A stretch of 64,000 nucleotides of DNA from Pleionea sediminis (GTDB taxonomy: Bacteria > Pseudomonadota > Gammaproteobacteria > Enterobacterales > Kangiellaceae): assembly GCF_007570825.1 (NCBI RefSeq), contig NZ_SUNB01000007.1, forward strand, positions 124,001 through 188,000. Reading direction: 5' to 3'. The notes beneath the pieces were generated by a model. That model had not been told where the DNA came from. It ran no database searches and saw nothing but the letters and a program-made list of their open reading frames with translations. The translations under genes and the position numbers were made by a program. Shown here piece after piece: positions 18,441-29,147 of this stretch (position 1 is its first letter; each line of letters opens with the position of its first letter).

Positions 18441-19355
18441 ATGAGCTGGTTAGAACGACTGCTTCCCAAGAGAAACACGTCTGTCGACAGTCGCAAGAAG
18501 TCGATACCAGAAGGCGTTTGGTCGAAGTGTAATCAATGTGCATCGGTACTGTATCGTTCAGAATTAGAGCGCAACTTAGAAGTGTGTCCAAAATGCGGCA
18601 ATCATATGAGAATTGGCGCTCGACGACGTTTGGAAAAGTTTTTGGATCCCGACAATCGAAAAGAGATAGCAGATGGTTTGAGACCGGTTGATGCACTAAA
18701 GTTTCGAGATTCAAAAAAATACAAAGATCGCATGAGCAGTGCGCAAAAGCTTACCGGTGAAGACGACGCTTTAATTGTTATGTCTGGTGAGTTGCTGGAA
18801 ATACCTGTGGTATGTGCCGCGTTCGAGTTTAGTTTTATGGGCGGCTCAATGGCTTCCGTCGTAGGTGAAAAGTTTGTTCGAGCTGCAAACTATGCAATGG
18901 AAAATAATTGCCCTCTCATTTGTTTTTCAACCAGTGGCGGGGCGCGTATGCAAGAAGCACTTTTGTCATTATTTCAGATGGCAAAAACAAGTGCTGCGTT
19001 AGCAAGAATGTCTGAAAAAGGTATTCCATTTATTTCAATATTAACTGATCCGACAATGGGCGGTGTTTCAGCAAGTTTAGCAATGCTAGGTGATGTGAAT
19101 GTTGCTGAGCCCAATGCGTTGATCGGATTTGCGGGACCACGAGTTATTGAACAAACCGTACGCGAAAAATTACCTGAAGGTTTTCAACGCAGTGAGTTTC
19201 TTCTCGAAAAAGGTGCGATTGATATGATTGTCGATCGCCGAGAAATGCGAACTCGAATCGCTTCGTTACTCTCTAAACTAACGCATCAAAAAGAACCCTT
19301 GCGTCAATTAGAGGAAGCGGAAGCAGAAGTCGAAGTTGAAGCAGAAGAAGACTGA
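18441..19355 (+). CDS. accD: Acetyl-CoA carboxylase carboxyltransferase subunit beta
   Basis: With AccA forms the carboxyltransferase that makes malonyl-CoA for fatty-acid synthesis. A four-cysteine zinc ribbon (Cys30, Cys33, Cys49, Cys52) opens the protein, followed by the crotonase-like fold ([36 protein letters not shown]). The C-terminus ends in a Glu/Val-rich acidic tail ([13 protein letters not shown]). GAGGAAA precedes the ATG. folC follows after five bases. Confidence 0.96.
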   Translation: MSWLERLLPKRNTSVDSRKKSIPEGVWSKCNQCASVLYRSELERNLEVCPKCGNHMRIGARRRLEKFLDPDNRKEIADGLRPVDALKFRDSKKYKDRMSSAQKLTGEDDALIVMSGELLEIPVVCAAFEFSFMGGSMASVVGEKFVRAANYAMENNCPLICFSTSGGARMQEALLSLFQMAKTSAALARMSEKGIPFISILTDPTMGGVSASLAMLGDVNVAEPNALIGFAGPRVIEQTVREKLPEGFQRSEFLLEKGAIDMIVDRREMRTRIASLLSKLTHQKEPLRQLEEAEAEVEVEAEED

Positions 19356-19360
19356 TTTCT

Positions 19361-20599
19361 GTGTCACAACCTAAAAGTCTTACGGATTGGCTCGAGTTTA
19401 TTGAGTCAATCCATCCATCCCATATCGAACTTGGTCTGGATCGAATTAAAACCGTTGCGACCCGACTAAAGTTATTGTCGTTAACAACGCCTGTTATTAC
19501 TGTGGGCGGTACCAACGGAAAAGGATCCGCGGTTGCCGCTATAGAAGCATTGTTAACCTTTAAAGGTAAACGTGTTGCGACCTATACCTCTCCTCATATT
19601 CTTCGTTTCAACGAGCGATTACGCATTAACGGAACGGAACAAAGTGACGACCAGTGGGTCGAAGCTTTCACTGCTATCGATCAAACTCGCGGAGACATTG
19701 AACTCACGTATTTTGAGTTTACAACTTTGGCAGCTTTGTATCAGATCGCTCAAGCACCGTTGGATGTTATTGTTCTAGAGGTCGGTCTGGGTGGGCGGCT
19801 CGACGCTGTGAATATTATTGATAATGTCTGCAGTATTATTACCAGCATCGACTTTGATCATGAAGATTGGTTGGGGTCCGAATTGACGCAAATCGCCGGT
19901 GAAAAATCAGGAATTGTGCGTCCTGACAGTACCGTAATATTAGGTGGAGAATCGGTTGTTCAATTAACAGCAGAGTATTTGCCGGAGACAACGAGAAAGA
20001 TTTCATCCGATAATATTGAAGCACATTTATCTTGGTGGAGTCACCATTGCGAGCGACCTTTTGCTGAAACTATTTTTCCAACATCATTACGTTGTGCCGT
20101 GCTTGCGTGCTTAGAGTTGGGAATTTCCATTTCTGAAACAGACGTTTTTAACGCGATTCCCAACTGTGTCTTACCGGGACGCTGGCAAACTTTTGCAAAT
20201 TTCAAGAACGTTTGGTTAGATGTTGCACATAATCCACAGGCGATTGCTAATTTGAAAAATAAAATGAGCAAAGCTGATCATGTTAAACATTGGGTTGGCA
20301 TTTGTGGATTGTTAAAGGACAAAAAGGCAGAACTTGCATTACGCGATCTAGCGGACGATATCGAACATTGGTGCTTTGTTGATACACATGGACCGCGCGG
20401 ACAGACGGCAAAAGAGTTAATGGATAAATTATCTTTTGTTGATGGTCGAAAGGCTCAGCTATTTAATGATGAGTTATCGGCATTTTCGGAAGTCTGGGCT
20501 GAAAAGACAGACTCAATGGGTATTTTAGTATTTGGTTCTTTTCATGTGGTCGCAAACATGGTTGAATACCTAGGTCAAAGTTCAACCGACGGAAGCTAA
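19361..20599 (+). CDS. folC: Bifunctional folylpolyglutamate/dihydrofolate synthase FolC
   Basis: Adds glutamate to folates and joins dihydropteroate with glutamate. The Mur-ligase ATP loop GGTNGKGSAVAAIE lies near residue 50, with SPHILRFNERLRI and HEDWLG motifs of the family. GTG at 19361 is the start; the gene lies five bases after accD and its stop overlaps dedD (TAATG). Length 412 is usual. Confidence 0.95.
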   Translation: MSQPKSLTDWLEFIESIHPSHIELGLDRIKTVATRLKLLSLTTPVITVGGTNGKGSAVAAIEALLTFKGKRVATYTSPHILRFNERLRINGTEQSDDQWVEAFTAIDQTRGDIELTYFEFTTLAALYQIAQAPLDVIVLEVGLGGRLDAVNIIDNVCSIITSIDFDHEDWLGSELTQIAGEKSGIVRPDSTVILGGESVVQLTAEYLPETTRKISSDNIEAHLSWWSHHCERPFAETIFPTSLRCAVLACLELGISISETDVFNAIPNCVLPGRWQTFANFKNVWLDVAHNPQAIANLKNKMSKADHVKHWVGICGLLKDKKAELALRDLADDIEHWCFVDTHGPRGQTAKELMDKLSFVDGRKAQLFNDELSAFSEVWAEKTDSMGILVFGSFHVVANMVEYLGQSSTDGS

Positions 20600-21348
20600 T
20601 GGCACTCGAGCAAACAGTCAAACAAAGACTCATCGGCGCAATTGTTTTGGTTGCGGTTGCTGTTATTTTTTTGCCGGGTATTCTGGGGCAAAAAAAGGAA
20701 CGAAAAACGTTTGTTTCTCAAGTTCCGGAAAAGCCGTTTAGTGAAAGTAAAATGCCTGTCAAGCGAAACGACGAAACTACTGAATCAAGTCAGTCCAAAA
20801 CTGAACAGCTGACGTCTAACGAAGATAACCGTCAGGCCGAAAATTCGGGTCAACTGGACGAATCGACCGAGAAAGAAAATCAAAAAGAAAAGAGTTTTAC
20901 GGAAAAAAGAGAGTCGGAACGGCAAAATTCGACGAAAGATCCTTCTGCTCAATCTGTCTCAGAAAATAAGCCAAGTGTAGCAGTTCAGTCTAATAACGAC
21001 TCGACATCAGAGAGAGCTATATCACCAAAGAAACAAAAAAAGACTGTTCAATCGGCAAAGAAAAAACCGTCGCCTGTGGCTGATTCAGGATTGAAAGAAA
21101 ACTCTTGGGTTGTACAAGTAGGGAGTTTTTCTTCACACGCTAACGCTGAGTTATTATCCAAACGTTTAGAAGAACAACGATTGAAAGCGTTTGTGCGTCC
21201 CGTTGAACTGGAAAAGGATCAATTATTGTATCGTGTCTATGTTGGACCTTGGTTGAAAAAGGAACAAGCTGAAAAACAATTAGCGAATATTACCGATATT
21301 ACGCGCCTGAGCCCCATTGTTGTGGCTTGGAATCCTCAACGACAGTAA
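20599..21348 (+). CDS. dedD: DedD-like SPOR-domain protein
   Basis: A membrane-anchored cell-division protein: one N-terminal membrane segment (LIGAIVLVAVAVIFLPGIL), a long charged and low-complexity periplasmic linker (about residues 35-165), and a C-terminal SPOR domain (SWVVQVGSFSSHANAELLSKRL to the end) that binds denuded glycan strands at the septum. The start overlaps the folC stop (TAATG), and the order folC-dedD-cvpA-purF is the classic one. Confidence 0.92.
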   Translation: MALEQTVKQRLIGAIVLVAVAVIFLPGILGQKKERKTFVSQVPEKPFSESKMPVKRNDETTESSQSKTEQLTSNEDNRQAENSGQLDESTEKENQKEKSFTEKRESERQNSTKDPSAQSVSENKPSVAVQSNNDSTSERAISPKKQKKTVQSAKKKPSPVADSGLKENSWVVQVGSFSSHANAELLSKRLEEQRLKAFVRPVELEKDQLLYRVYVGPWLKKEQAEKQLANITDITRLSPIVVAWNPQRQ

Positions 21349-21392
21349 TCAGATATCTTATTGATTAAGCGCTAGGTTTCCGAACTTCGCTC

Positions 21393-21401
21393 TGTTAAAA
21401 T
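21393..21401 (+). promoter_or_regulatory. Candidate extended -10 promoter for cvpA-purF
   Basis: TGTTAAAAT fits an extended -10 (TGnTAAAAT) in the 89-base gap before cvpA. A clear -35 is not visible. I saw no certain PurR operator. Confidence 0.35.
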
Positions 21402-21437
21402 GCGCGCTGCGATACATGACTGGGGACGCAGTAATAA

Positions 21438-21953
21438 ATGGTTTGGTTTGACTGGGCTATTTTAATCTTGATTTTGATTTCGACACTAATCAGTTTAGTT
21501 CGAGGTTTTATTCGTGAAGCTTTCTCGCTTGCCGGTTGGATCCTTGCCTTTTTTGTCGCTAAATGGTTTTATCTGGATCTCGCCAATTTACTTTCCGATC
21601 ATATTTCAACGCCCAGCCTTCGTATGGGTATTTCTTGGGGTGTGCTATTCTTTTTAACACTTACCATGTCTGGGCTCGTCAACTTTTTACTCAGTCAATT
21701 CATTGAACGTGCGGGTTTAAGCGGCATGGACAGAATGATGGGAATGGCATTTGGTGCTATTCGTGGTGTGCTTATTGTTTCTGTTTTGGTGATATCTCTT
21801 AAGGTTTTTACACCCGTCGAGCAAGATACCTGGTGGCAGCAATCGCAGTTGAAAGAGCATTTTGAATTAATAGGCGGATGGTTTTATGAACATCTTAAAA
21901 ATAACACTCCTGACGTCACTCCCGAAATTGATATTTCGATATCTCAAAGCTAA
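21438..21953 (+). CDS. cvpA: CvpA family inner-membrane protein
   Basis: A 171-residue protein with about four membrane segments and the CvpA start (WFDWAILILILISTLISLVRGFIREAFSLAGWI). E. coli CvpA is named after colicin V production and is needed for envelope integrity; exact function is unclear. It lies directly before purF in the usual order. Confidence 0.92.
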   Translation: MVWFDWAILILILISTLISLVRGFIREAFSLAGWILAFFVAKWFYLDLANLLSDHISTPSLRMGISWGVLFFLTLTMSGLVNFLLSQFIERAGLSGMDRMMGMAFGAIRGVLIVSVLVISLKVFTPVEQDTWWQQSQLKEHFELIGGWFYEHLKNNTPDVTPEIDISISQS

Positions 21954-21978
21954 TTAGGTAATTAAAGGCAGTTGTTTT

Positions 21979-23502
21979 ATGTGCGGTATAGTTGGAATAA
22001 TCGGTCAATATCCTGTTAATCAAAATATCTATGATGCGCTGACGGTTTTGCAGCATCGTGGGCAAGATGCTGCCGGAATGGTGACCTTAAATAATGGTCG
22101 AATGTTTATGCGTAAAGCTAATGGCCTGGTGCGCGATGTTTTTCAAGTTCGTCACATGCATCGTCTTGCTGGGAATGTTGGTATCGGTCATGTGAGATAT
22201 CCAACGGCTGGTTGCTCAAGTTCGGCGGAAGCTCAGCCGTTTTATGTTAATTCTCCTTATGGTATTGCGCTGGCGCACAATGGCAACTTAACGAATGCTG
22301 CAGCTTTAAAAGAAGAGTTATATAAGGCCGATCGCCGTCATATTAATACCAGTTCTGACTCTGAAATTTTGCTCAATGTGTTGGCACATGAGTTACAGAA
22401 ATCCTGTTCTTTGACTCCAAAGCCAGAAGAGATTTTTCAGGCTGGTAGAGAATTATACAAGCGCTGCCATGGTGGTTTTGCCGCCGTTGCTGTCATTTTA
22501 GATGTCGGTTTAGTCTGTTTTCGAGATGCCTCTGGCATTCGGCCATTGGTTATTGGCAAGCGTGAAACGGACAAAGGTACCGAATTTATTACGGCTTCTG
22601 AAAGTGTTGCGTTAGACGCTTTAGGATTCGACTTGATTCGCGATGTTGCTCCCGGAGAACTAATTTTTATCGATTTTAATGGCGAGATGCACAGCCAGGT
22701 GTGTGATGATAATGCGCGCTTGACACCTTGCCTGTTTGAACAGGTTTATTTGGCGCGTCCCGATTCGATGATTGATAATGTTTCTGTATATAAAGCTCGG
22801 CTGCGCATGGGTGAAAAATTAGCAGAAAAAATTCAGCGAGAGTGGGCCGATCACGATATTGATGTTGTCATTCCGATTCCAGATACCTCAACTACCAGCG
22901 CGATGCAGTTGGCTCATGGTTTGAATTTAAAAATGCGCCACGGATTTGTGAAAAATCGTTATATTGGACGCACCTTTATCATGCCGGGACAACAACTTCG
23001 GCGAAAATCCGTGCGGCGAAAATTAAACGCCATTGAATTGGAATTTAAAGATAAAAACGTACTCTTGGTGGACGATTCGATTGTCCGCGGCACGACCAGT
23101 CAACAGATTGTTGAGATGGCACGTGAAGCTGGTGCAAAAAAGGTTTATTTTGCCTCTGCTGCTCCTCCAGTGCGCTATCCTAATGTATATGGTATTGATA
23201 TGCCGGCGGCAGATGAGTTGGTAGCGCACGGTAAAACGGTGGAAGAAGTGCAAGCTCTTATTCGAGCGGATAAACTGATTTATCAAGATTTGTCGGATTT
23301 GATTGAATGCGTCAAAGAAGGTAATCCAAACATCCAAGGTTTTGATACTTCTGTTTTCGATGGCAACTATGTTACCGGTGATGTTGATCAAGCTTATCTT
23401 GACGCTCTTGAAGAGGCGCGTAATGATGATGCAAAGTCGAATCAAAATAATCTTGAAGATGTTGATATGGTCATGGACATTCATAACGAAGGCAATGGCT
23501 AA
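21979..23502 (+). CDS. purF: Amidophosphoribosyltransferase PurF
   Basis: First step of purine synthesis: glutamine plus PRPP to phosphoribosylamine. The nucleophile Cys2 follows the initiator Met (MCGIVGIIG); the PRPP-binding motif [13 protein letters not shown] lies near residue 365. No propeptide precedes Cys2. 507 residues matches gammaproteobacterial PurF. It is 25 bases after cvpA. Confidence 0.97.
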   Translation: MCGIVGIIGQYPVNQNIYDALTVLQHRGQDAAGMVTLNNGRMFMRKANGLVRDVFQVRHMHRLAGNVGIGHVRYPTAGCSSSAEAQPFYVNSPYGIALAHNGNLTNAAALKEELYKADRRHINTSSDSEILLNVLAHELQKSCSLTPKPEEIFQAGRELYKRCHGGFAAVAVILDVGLVCFRDASGIRPLVIGKRETDKGTEFITASESVALDALGFDLIRDVAPGELIFIDFNGEMHSQVCDDNARLTPCLFEQVYLARPDSMIDNVSVYKARLRMGEKLAEKIQREWADHDIDVVIPIPDTSTTSAMQLAHGLNLKMRHGFVKNRYIGRTFIMPGQQLRRKSVRRKLNAIELEFKDKNVLLVDDSIVRGTTSQQIVEMAREAGAKKVYFASAAPPVRYPNVYGIDMPAADELVAHGKTVEEVQALIRADKLIYQDLSDLIECVKEGNPNIQGFDTSVFDGNYVTGDVDQAYLDALEEARNDDAKSNQNNLEDVDMVMDIHNEGNG

Positions 23503-23511
23503 GGCTGACTT

Positions 23512-24087
23512 TTGAAATCGTTCTCTCGTTGGATGCTAAAGGTTTTAGGCTGGAAAATTGTCGGTCAACAGCCTGAACTGAATAAGTGCGTGTACATTTT
23601 TGCACCGCACACCTCGAACTGGGATTTTCCATTGATGCTACTGTTTCGCTCGGCGACTCAGTTAAAGCCTAATTTTATTGGAAAACACACTTTATTTTGG
23701 CCACCATTAAGTTGGATCATGCGTTCGCTGGGTGGTGAGCCGGTAGACCGAGGTAAAGCAAAGGACGTTGTTGACCAAATTGTCGAAAAGTTCCAGACTA
23801 AAGATGTCTATCGGTTTGCGTTGGCGCCAGAGGGCACTCGAAGTAAAAAATCATATTGGAAAACAGGTTTTTATCGGGTGGCATATAAAGCTAAAGTGCC
23901 TATTCAACTGATTTATCTTGATAAAAAAACAAAAGAAGTTGGTTTTGGTCCATTACTGGAACCGTCGGGCGATATTGAAAAAGACTTTGAATGGTTAAGA
24001 TCGTTTTATCAAAGTAAGCAGGGAATTCGTCCCGAGTTACTGTCTGATATAAGGATTAATGTTGATCATCAACGTAAAGATTCGTAA
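23512..24087 (+). CDS. PlsC-like acyltransferase family protein
   Basis: A 191-residue protein of the glycerol-phosphate acyltransferase fold: catalytic HTSNWD motif (HX4D) near residue 33-38 and LAPEGTRS near 107-114. Such small enzymes are usually annotated as 1-acylglycerol-3-phosphate acyltransferase-like, but the true acceptor is unknown. It has no clear membrane segment. TTG at 23512 is the best start, nine bases after purF. Its last 29 bases overlap the next gene in another frame. Confidence 0.82.
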   Translation: MKSFSRWMLKVLGWKIVGQQPELNKCVYIFAPHTSNWDFPLMLLFRSATQLKPNFIGKHTLFWPPLSWIMRSLGGEPVDRGKAKDVVDQIVEKFQTKDVYRFALAPEGTRSKKSYWKTGFYRVAYKAKVPIQLIYLDKKTKEVGFGPLLEPSGDIEKDFEWLRSFYQSKQGIRPELLSDIRINVDHQRKDS

Positions 24088-27000
24088 ATCATTCTTTTCT
24101 GCCCGTGTTGTTACTGGTGTGTTGATAAGCTGGCTGTTGTCCTGCTTGTCCCCGCTCAATGCAAAAAATACCATTTCAATCGAACCTCAACTACACCTCA
24201 GTAATTATTCAATCAATGATGGTCTGTCTTTAAATTCAGTCACTGCTTTTGCAGAAAGTAAAGATGGTTTTATTTGGATCGGTACCGAAGATGGATTAAA
24301 TCGATTCGATGGCTATGAGTTTCAAACGTTTAAAAGGAAAATTGGCTATCCAAACTCATTAGTCGATAGCAAAATTAATGTGTTGATGGTTGGTTCAAAG
24401 GGAAATCTATGGATTGGAACCGAGAAAGGGTTGGTTATCAGGGATATTGATGGGAATTTTTTACCCGTTCAAACCCGTAGCATTAATGCTCGTGGATCGA
24501 TAAGCGCAATCGTTGAGGACATCTATTTTCAAATTTGGGTTATTCAAGATGGAATGCTATTTCTTTATAAGGAAGAGCAAAATGAACTCGTTCCTTATCA
24601 TCATGTAGTTCAAGTTAAATCAGATTCAATAAACGAATCAATACGCGGTTTATTTAGTCATGGTTCGACTTTATATTATGGCAATAAAGATTGTTTGTTC
24701 AGTGTTGACCTAATTAACTTAACAGAAGAAAAGCGTTGTTTCGATTTATTAAGTGGCAATACTGCTAATAACTCGATAACGTCAATTCATTCGAAAGATC
24801 AAGACACCTTATGGGTGGGAAGTTCTCAAGGTGTGTTCGCAATCAATTTGTTAAGCGGTAGAACATCGCATTATCATGTTGATTCTACCGGGTTAGAAAA
24901 GATTAGCGACAATTCGGTTCAAGATATCTATGTTGATTCTACCAATCGCGTCTGGGTAGCAACAGGCAATGGATTGAATTTGTATAATGCCGCAACAAAT
25001 AGCTTCACGATTTACCGACAGAATTTGATCAATAAATACGGTTTACTTTCGAATGACATTACTAAAGTCTATGAAGATTCTAACGGTTTAATTTGGATTG
25101 GAACCTATGATGCAGGATTTCATATCTGGAATCCTCAAACACAGGTTTTTCGACATTATTTGACAAGAAGTAATGCCAGCGATTTTAAAACATCCAATAC
25201 GGTGCATAGTGTGACTTCTGATCTACTGGGGAATATCTGGATCGGAACGTATGGCGGAGGTGTTTTTCGTGTTAATGCCGATCGATCTAAGCTCACGCAT
25301 ATTCAGTCTTCTAATCCTGATGTCGATTTGACTCGGCAATTTGTAACTAGCCTACATTTTGATATTTACGATAACCTTTGGATAGGTACTTTTGAGGGAT
25401 TATTTATCTATAACCCAGACACTTCGAGTGCGTTATTGGTTAAGGATAAAAACTTATCGGGTTATATTACTTACATTTCTGAAGACCATAATGGCGACTT
25501 ATGGGTTGCACAAGGTCCCGGATTAATAAAAGTGAAAGATATTGATGGTGAGTTTTACAGGGAAAAGTCATTAACGACTGAAATTTTTACCGAGCGTTTA
25601 GAATCTATCGTTGGTGATGACGATTATTACATTAATTCAATCTATGAAGATGTTGATGGCATAATTTGGATTGGAACGGATCGCGGATTAGTCGCTTTTG
25701 AACCTAATGGCGATAAACAGCATATTTTCTTAACCGACGAAAATAACTCAAAAAGCATTAGCAATAACTATGTGCAGATGATTTACGAAGATACACACGG
25801 AGTTTTGTGGATCGGTACCGGTGATGGATTGAATAAACTGAGAGTCGATAAAAACTCGCTAGCAAAAAGTTACTTTGTTCGTTTTACTGAAGATGATGGA
25901 CTCATCAGTGATTCAATTTATGGTATTCAATCGGGTACTAACGATGCTTTGTGGTTGAGTTCAAGCTTTGGACTATTGATGTTCCAGACATCTGATAATG
26001 AAGTCAGCCATTTTAATGTTAAAGATGGACTACAAAGTAACGAGTTTAATATTTGGGCGAGCCATAAAAGTTCAGAGGGTGAAGTTATGTTTGGTGGCGT
26101 TAATGGCGTTACCACTTTTTATCCAGAGCAATTAGAGAATACAGATACCAAACCGCCTCTCAAACTGATCGATGTCTCTATTAATAATCAAAAGCATTAC
26201 ATTTCGCCCGATGTTACGCCTTATATTATACTCGATGAACGTTCTGACTATTTATCAATAAAGGTAGCTGCGATTAATTTTCATGATGCGGAAGGTCAAC
26301 ATTATCGTTATCGATTGAGTGGTTTGAACGATGAGTGGATTAATCTTGCCGATGCCCGAATTATTAATCTATTTGGGCTTGAATCCGGTAAATATACGCT
26401 CGAAGTTCAGTCGCGTCAGCAAAACGGATTTTGGGGAGAACAAAAGCTAACAATAACACTCGATGTTAAGGCAAATATATGGGATTCGAAGTGGGCTTTC
26501 CTTGTTTATCTTTTTATTGTGTTGTCGCTCGTAGGGACGGTGTTATTTATTTGGTTAAGGCGCGTTAAACTTAAAGGTCAAAGAATAAAGCAAGAGTTAG
26601 ATGGTAATCGTAACTACATTAAAGAGCTCAGAATGGAGCTAGAGAGTGAGAAGAATAAAAACGAAATTAATGAACAAGAAATTTACACATTAAAAGAAAA
26701 AGCAATTTTTTATGATCGTAAGATAAAAGAGTTTAATAAAAAAGACAAACTGACAAACTTTTATTTGAAACGTTACTTTGAGGCAATCATTAATAATGAA
26801 GATGCGTTTTTCCGCTCCAATCAAATGGAGTTTCCTGAGGGCAGCCTTATCGCTGTGTCTATTGCTAATCACGAGCAATTATTGAGTCTAGAATTTAAAG
26901 CCAATGTAGAAGCTGCTATTTCTGATTTTAGTGAACTGATACAAGAGTATGTCACTGGTGACGATCTAATTTCTCGATGGGATGAAAGTTCTTTTATCAT

Positions 27001-27373
27001 GCTTGAATCTGGCAGTACTCAGGAAAATATGAAAAAATTATTCGATTTTTATCAGCTCATTAATAATCGTTCTTTTGACTGTGGTAACGGTCGTTTGCTC
27101 AAATTAGAGTTTATAGTGACACAAATACCGACTCCATTTTCACCTCATAAAACAAATTTTCTCAATCGAACTGTTCTTGCATATTTATCGGCAGACTTGA
27201 TAGGCCACTTGCATCGCCAAGGTAAGTTAGGTGTCTATTTATTCGAATGTAGAAAGAATTCCCACCCAACAGAATTGAATAAGAAAATTAGCCAGGGTGT
27301 TGAGTATTTAATAGAAGCTGGTTATTTTGAATTGACGGATTTATCACAATATTTTACTCGGGAGAAGTCGTGA
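24059..27373 (+). CDS. Periplasmic beta-propeller sensor with degenerate GGDEF domain
   Basis: A 1104-residue sensor of the hybrid-type periplasmic family. Order: signal or membrane segment (residues 8-35), many two-component-regulator propeller repeats with IWIGT and LWIGT motifs (about 55-700), a Y_Y_Y domain (about 730-805), one membrane segment (about 810-832), a coiled coil, and a GGDEF-like domain (about 885-1020). Where a diguanylate cyclase has RYGGDEF, this protein has RWDESSF (973-979), so it should not make cyclic di-GMP. A short extra region (1020-1104) follows. AGGA precedes the ATG, although closely. It overlaps the acyltransferase gene by 29 bases and ggt by four (GTGA). Ligand and output are unknown. 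Confidence 0.85.
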   Translation: MLIINVKIRKSFFSARVVTGVLISWLLSCLSPLNAKNTISIEPQLHLSNYSINDGLSLNSVTAFAESKDGFIWIGTEDGLNRFDGYEFQTFKRKIGYPNSLVDSKINVLMVGSKGNLWIGTEKGLVIRDIDGNFLPVQTRSINARGSISAIVEDIYFQIWVIQDGMLFLYKEEQNELVPYHHVVQVKSDSINESIRGLFSHGSTLYYGNKDCLFSVDLINLTEEKRCFDLLSGNTANNSITSIHSKDQDTLWVGSSQGVFAINLLSGRTSHYHVDSTGLEKISDNSVQDIYVDSTNRVWVATGNGLNLYNAATNSFTIYRQNLINKYGLLSNDITKVYEDSNGLIWIGTYDAGFHIWNPQTQVFRHYLTRSNASDFKTSNTVHSVTSDLLGNIWIGTYGGGVFRVNADRSKLTHIQSSNPDVDLTRQFVTSLHFDIYDNLWIGTFEGLFIYNPDTSSALLVKDKNLSGYITYISEDHNGDLWVAQGPGLIKVKDIDGEFYREKSLTTEIFTERLESIVGDDDYYINSIYEDVDGIIWIGTDRGLVAFEPNGDKQHIFLTDENNSKSISNNYVQMIYEDTHGVLWIGTGDGLNKLRVDKNSLAKSYFVRFTEDDGLISDSIYGIQSGTNDALWLSSSFGLLMFQTSDNEVSHFNVKDGLQSNEFNIWASHKSSEGEVMFGGVNGVTTFYPEQLENTDTKPPLKLIDVSINNQKHYISPDVTPYIILDERSDYLSIKVAAINFHDAEGQHYRYRLSGLNDEWINLADARIINLFGLESGKYTLEVQSRQQNGFWGEQKLTITLDVKANIWDSKWAFLVYLFIVLSLVGTVLFIWLRRVKLKGQRIKQELDGNRNYIKELRMELESEKNKNEINEQEIYTLKEKAIFYDRKIKEFNKKDKLTNFYLKRYFEAIINNEDAFFRSNQMEFPEGSLIAVSIANHEQLLSLEFKANVEAAISDFSELIQEYVTGDDLISRWDESSFIMLESGSTQENMKKLFDFYQLINNRSFDCGNGRLLKLEFIVTQIPTPFSPHKTNFLNRTVLAYLSADLIGHLHRQGKLGVYLFECRKNSHPTELNKKISQGVEYLIEAGYFELTDLSQYFTREKS

Positions 27374-29118
27374 AGCAGTACAGTGTTTTGGTACTAATAA
27401 CAGCTATTTTTTCATTAGCTTGGGCAGATAATAATAATGATGCGTTAATCGAGTGGAATTCAATCCATCGACCTGTTAAATCTGATGGCGGTATGGTCGC
27501 TTCACAAGAACACCGGGCATCGCAAATAGCCGCTGAAATATTAGCACAAGGTGGCAACGCTGTTGATGCTGCGGTTGCATTGGGATTTGCCAAAGCCGTA
27601 TCGTTACCTAAAGCTGGTAATTTGGGCGGCGGTGGATTTATGTTAGTTCACTTGGCAAAAGAAAATAAAACCATCGCTATAGATTATCGAGAAATGGCGC
27701 CGAATGCCGCGACAGATGATATGTTCTTAAATTTATTCGGCCAGGTTTCATTAACTGAATCGCGGTTTTCATTGAAATCAAGTGGTGTTCCAGGAACGGT
27801 CGCTGGTTTACTACACGCTTTAGAGAAATATGGAACAATGAGTCGTGAGCAGGTGATGCAGCCTGCGATTAATCTAGCTGAGAAAGGAATTATCGCCGAC
27901 AATCCATTTTTGGACTCATTGAACGCCCGTAAAATTCGACTTGTTCAAGATGATGAAGTCTCTCGAATATATTTTAAAGAGGATGCTGAAAGTTATCGTG
28001 TGGGTGAGGTTATGCGCTTTCCTGATTTAGCAAAAACACTCAATCTAATAAAAATGCAAGGCGCTGCAGGTTTTTATGAAGGTGACGTTGCTGATAAATT
28101 CGAATCCTATATGAAAGACAATGATGGATTGATCACCAAGAAAGATTTAAAAAATTATAAAGTTGTTGAGCGCGAGGTGATCAAAGGTTCGTATCGCGGA
28201 TTTGATGTGGTTTCCATGCCGCCGCCAAGTTCTGGTGGTATTCATATTATTCAAGGGTTAAATATTTTAGAAAACTTCAATCTTTCTGAAATGGGTTGGG
28301 GGAGTGCCGATCACATTCACGTGATGGCCGAAACCTTTAAATACATGTATGCCGATAGAAGTAAGCATTTGGGAGATCCTGATTTTTTCACTGTACCGAC
28401 TAAGAAATTGATCGACAAAAAATACGCTAAGTCAATCGCGCAAAAAATTAGCTTATCGAAAGCAACACCATCAGACAAAATTTCTCCCAATCAGTTTGAT
28501 GACAAAGAAAGTCGGCAAACGACGCATTTTTCCGTAATCGATCGATGGGGAAATGTGGTGTCCAATACTTACACTCTAAACTTTAGTTTTGGTTCAGGAA
28601 AAATTGTTCCTGGAACCGGCGTATTTTTAAATAACGAAATGGATGACTTTTCAGCGAAACCTGGCGTAGCAAACGCATACGGCTTGATTGGTGGTGAAGC
28701 CAATGCCATCGAACCCAAAAAGAGACCTTTGAGCTCGATGACTCCGACTATTATTTTCAAAAACGGTTATCCTATTTTAGTTACTGGAAGTCCCGGTGGT
28801 AGTCGCATTATCACGACGGTAATGCATCAGATTATTAATACCATTGATTTCAAAATGAATGTCTCAGAGTCTGCTCATCGGCCGAGATTTCATCATCAGT
28901 GGTTTCCGGATACTTTATTTATGGAAACGGGGTTTTCACCAGATACTATTAAATCGTTAAAACAACGTGGTCAAAATATTCAGGAAAGCCGAGCTGGTGG
29001 TAGTGTTCAATCCATTTCAAAGCTGAACGAGAAAGAAGTGTATGGTGCGTCTGATCCTCGTCGTTCAGGAGCTAAAAGTATTGGGGTGAGTCAATCAGGA
29101 CAATTGATTTATTATTAA
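27370..29118 (+). CDS. ggt: Gamma-glutamyltransferase
   Basis: Periplasmic glutathione hydrolase/transpeptidase, made as a precursor that cuts itself into two subunits. Signal peptide MKQYSVLVLITAIFSLAWA; the N-terminal nucleophile of the small subunit is Thr384 (QTTHFSVID); the PLSSMTPTI and GSPGGSRIITTV loops are present. 582 residues is normal. The GTG start overlaps the sensor gene stop by four bases (GTGA), so the two are translationally coupled. Confidence 0.95.
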   Translation: MKQYSVLVLITAIFSLAWADNNNDALIEWNSIHRPVKSDGGMVASQEHRASQIAAEILAQGGNAVDAAVALGFAKAVSLPKAGNLGGGGFMLVHLAKENKTIAIDYREMAPNAATDDMFLNLFGQVSLTESRFSLKSSGVPGTVAGLLHALEKYGTMSREQVMQPAINLAEKGIIADNPFLDSLNARKIRLVQDDEVSRIYFKEDAESYRVGEVMRFPDLAKTLNLIKMQGAAGFYEGDVADKFESYMKDNDGLITKKDLKNYKVVEREVIKGSYRGFDVVSMPPPSSGGIHIIQGLNILENFNLSEMGWGSADHIHVMAETFKYMYADRSKHLGDPDFFTVPTKKLIDKKYAKSIAQKISLSKATPSDKISPNQFDDKESRQTTHFSVIDRWGNVVSNTYTLNFSFGSGKIVPGTGVFLNNEMDDFSAKPGVANAYGLIGGEANAIEPKKRPLSSMTPTIIFKNGYPILVTGSPGGSRIITTVMHQIINTIDFKMNVSESAHRPRFHHQWFPDTLFMETGFSPDTIKSLKQRGQNIQESRAGGSVQSISKLNEKEVYGASDPRRSGAKSIGVSQSGQLIYY

Positions 29119-29147
29119 ATACCCAAGAAAATAATGAATAATTCAAT

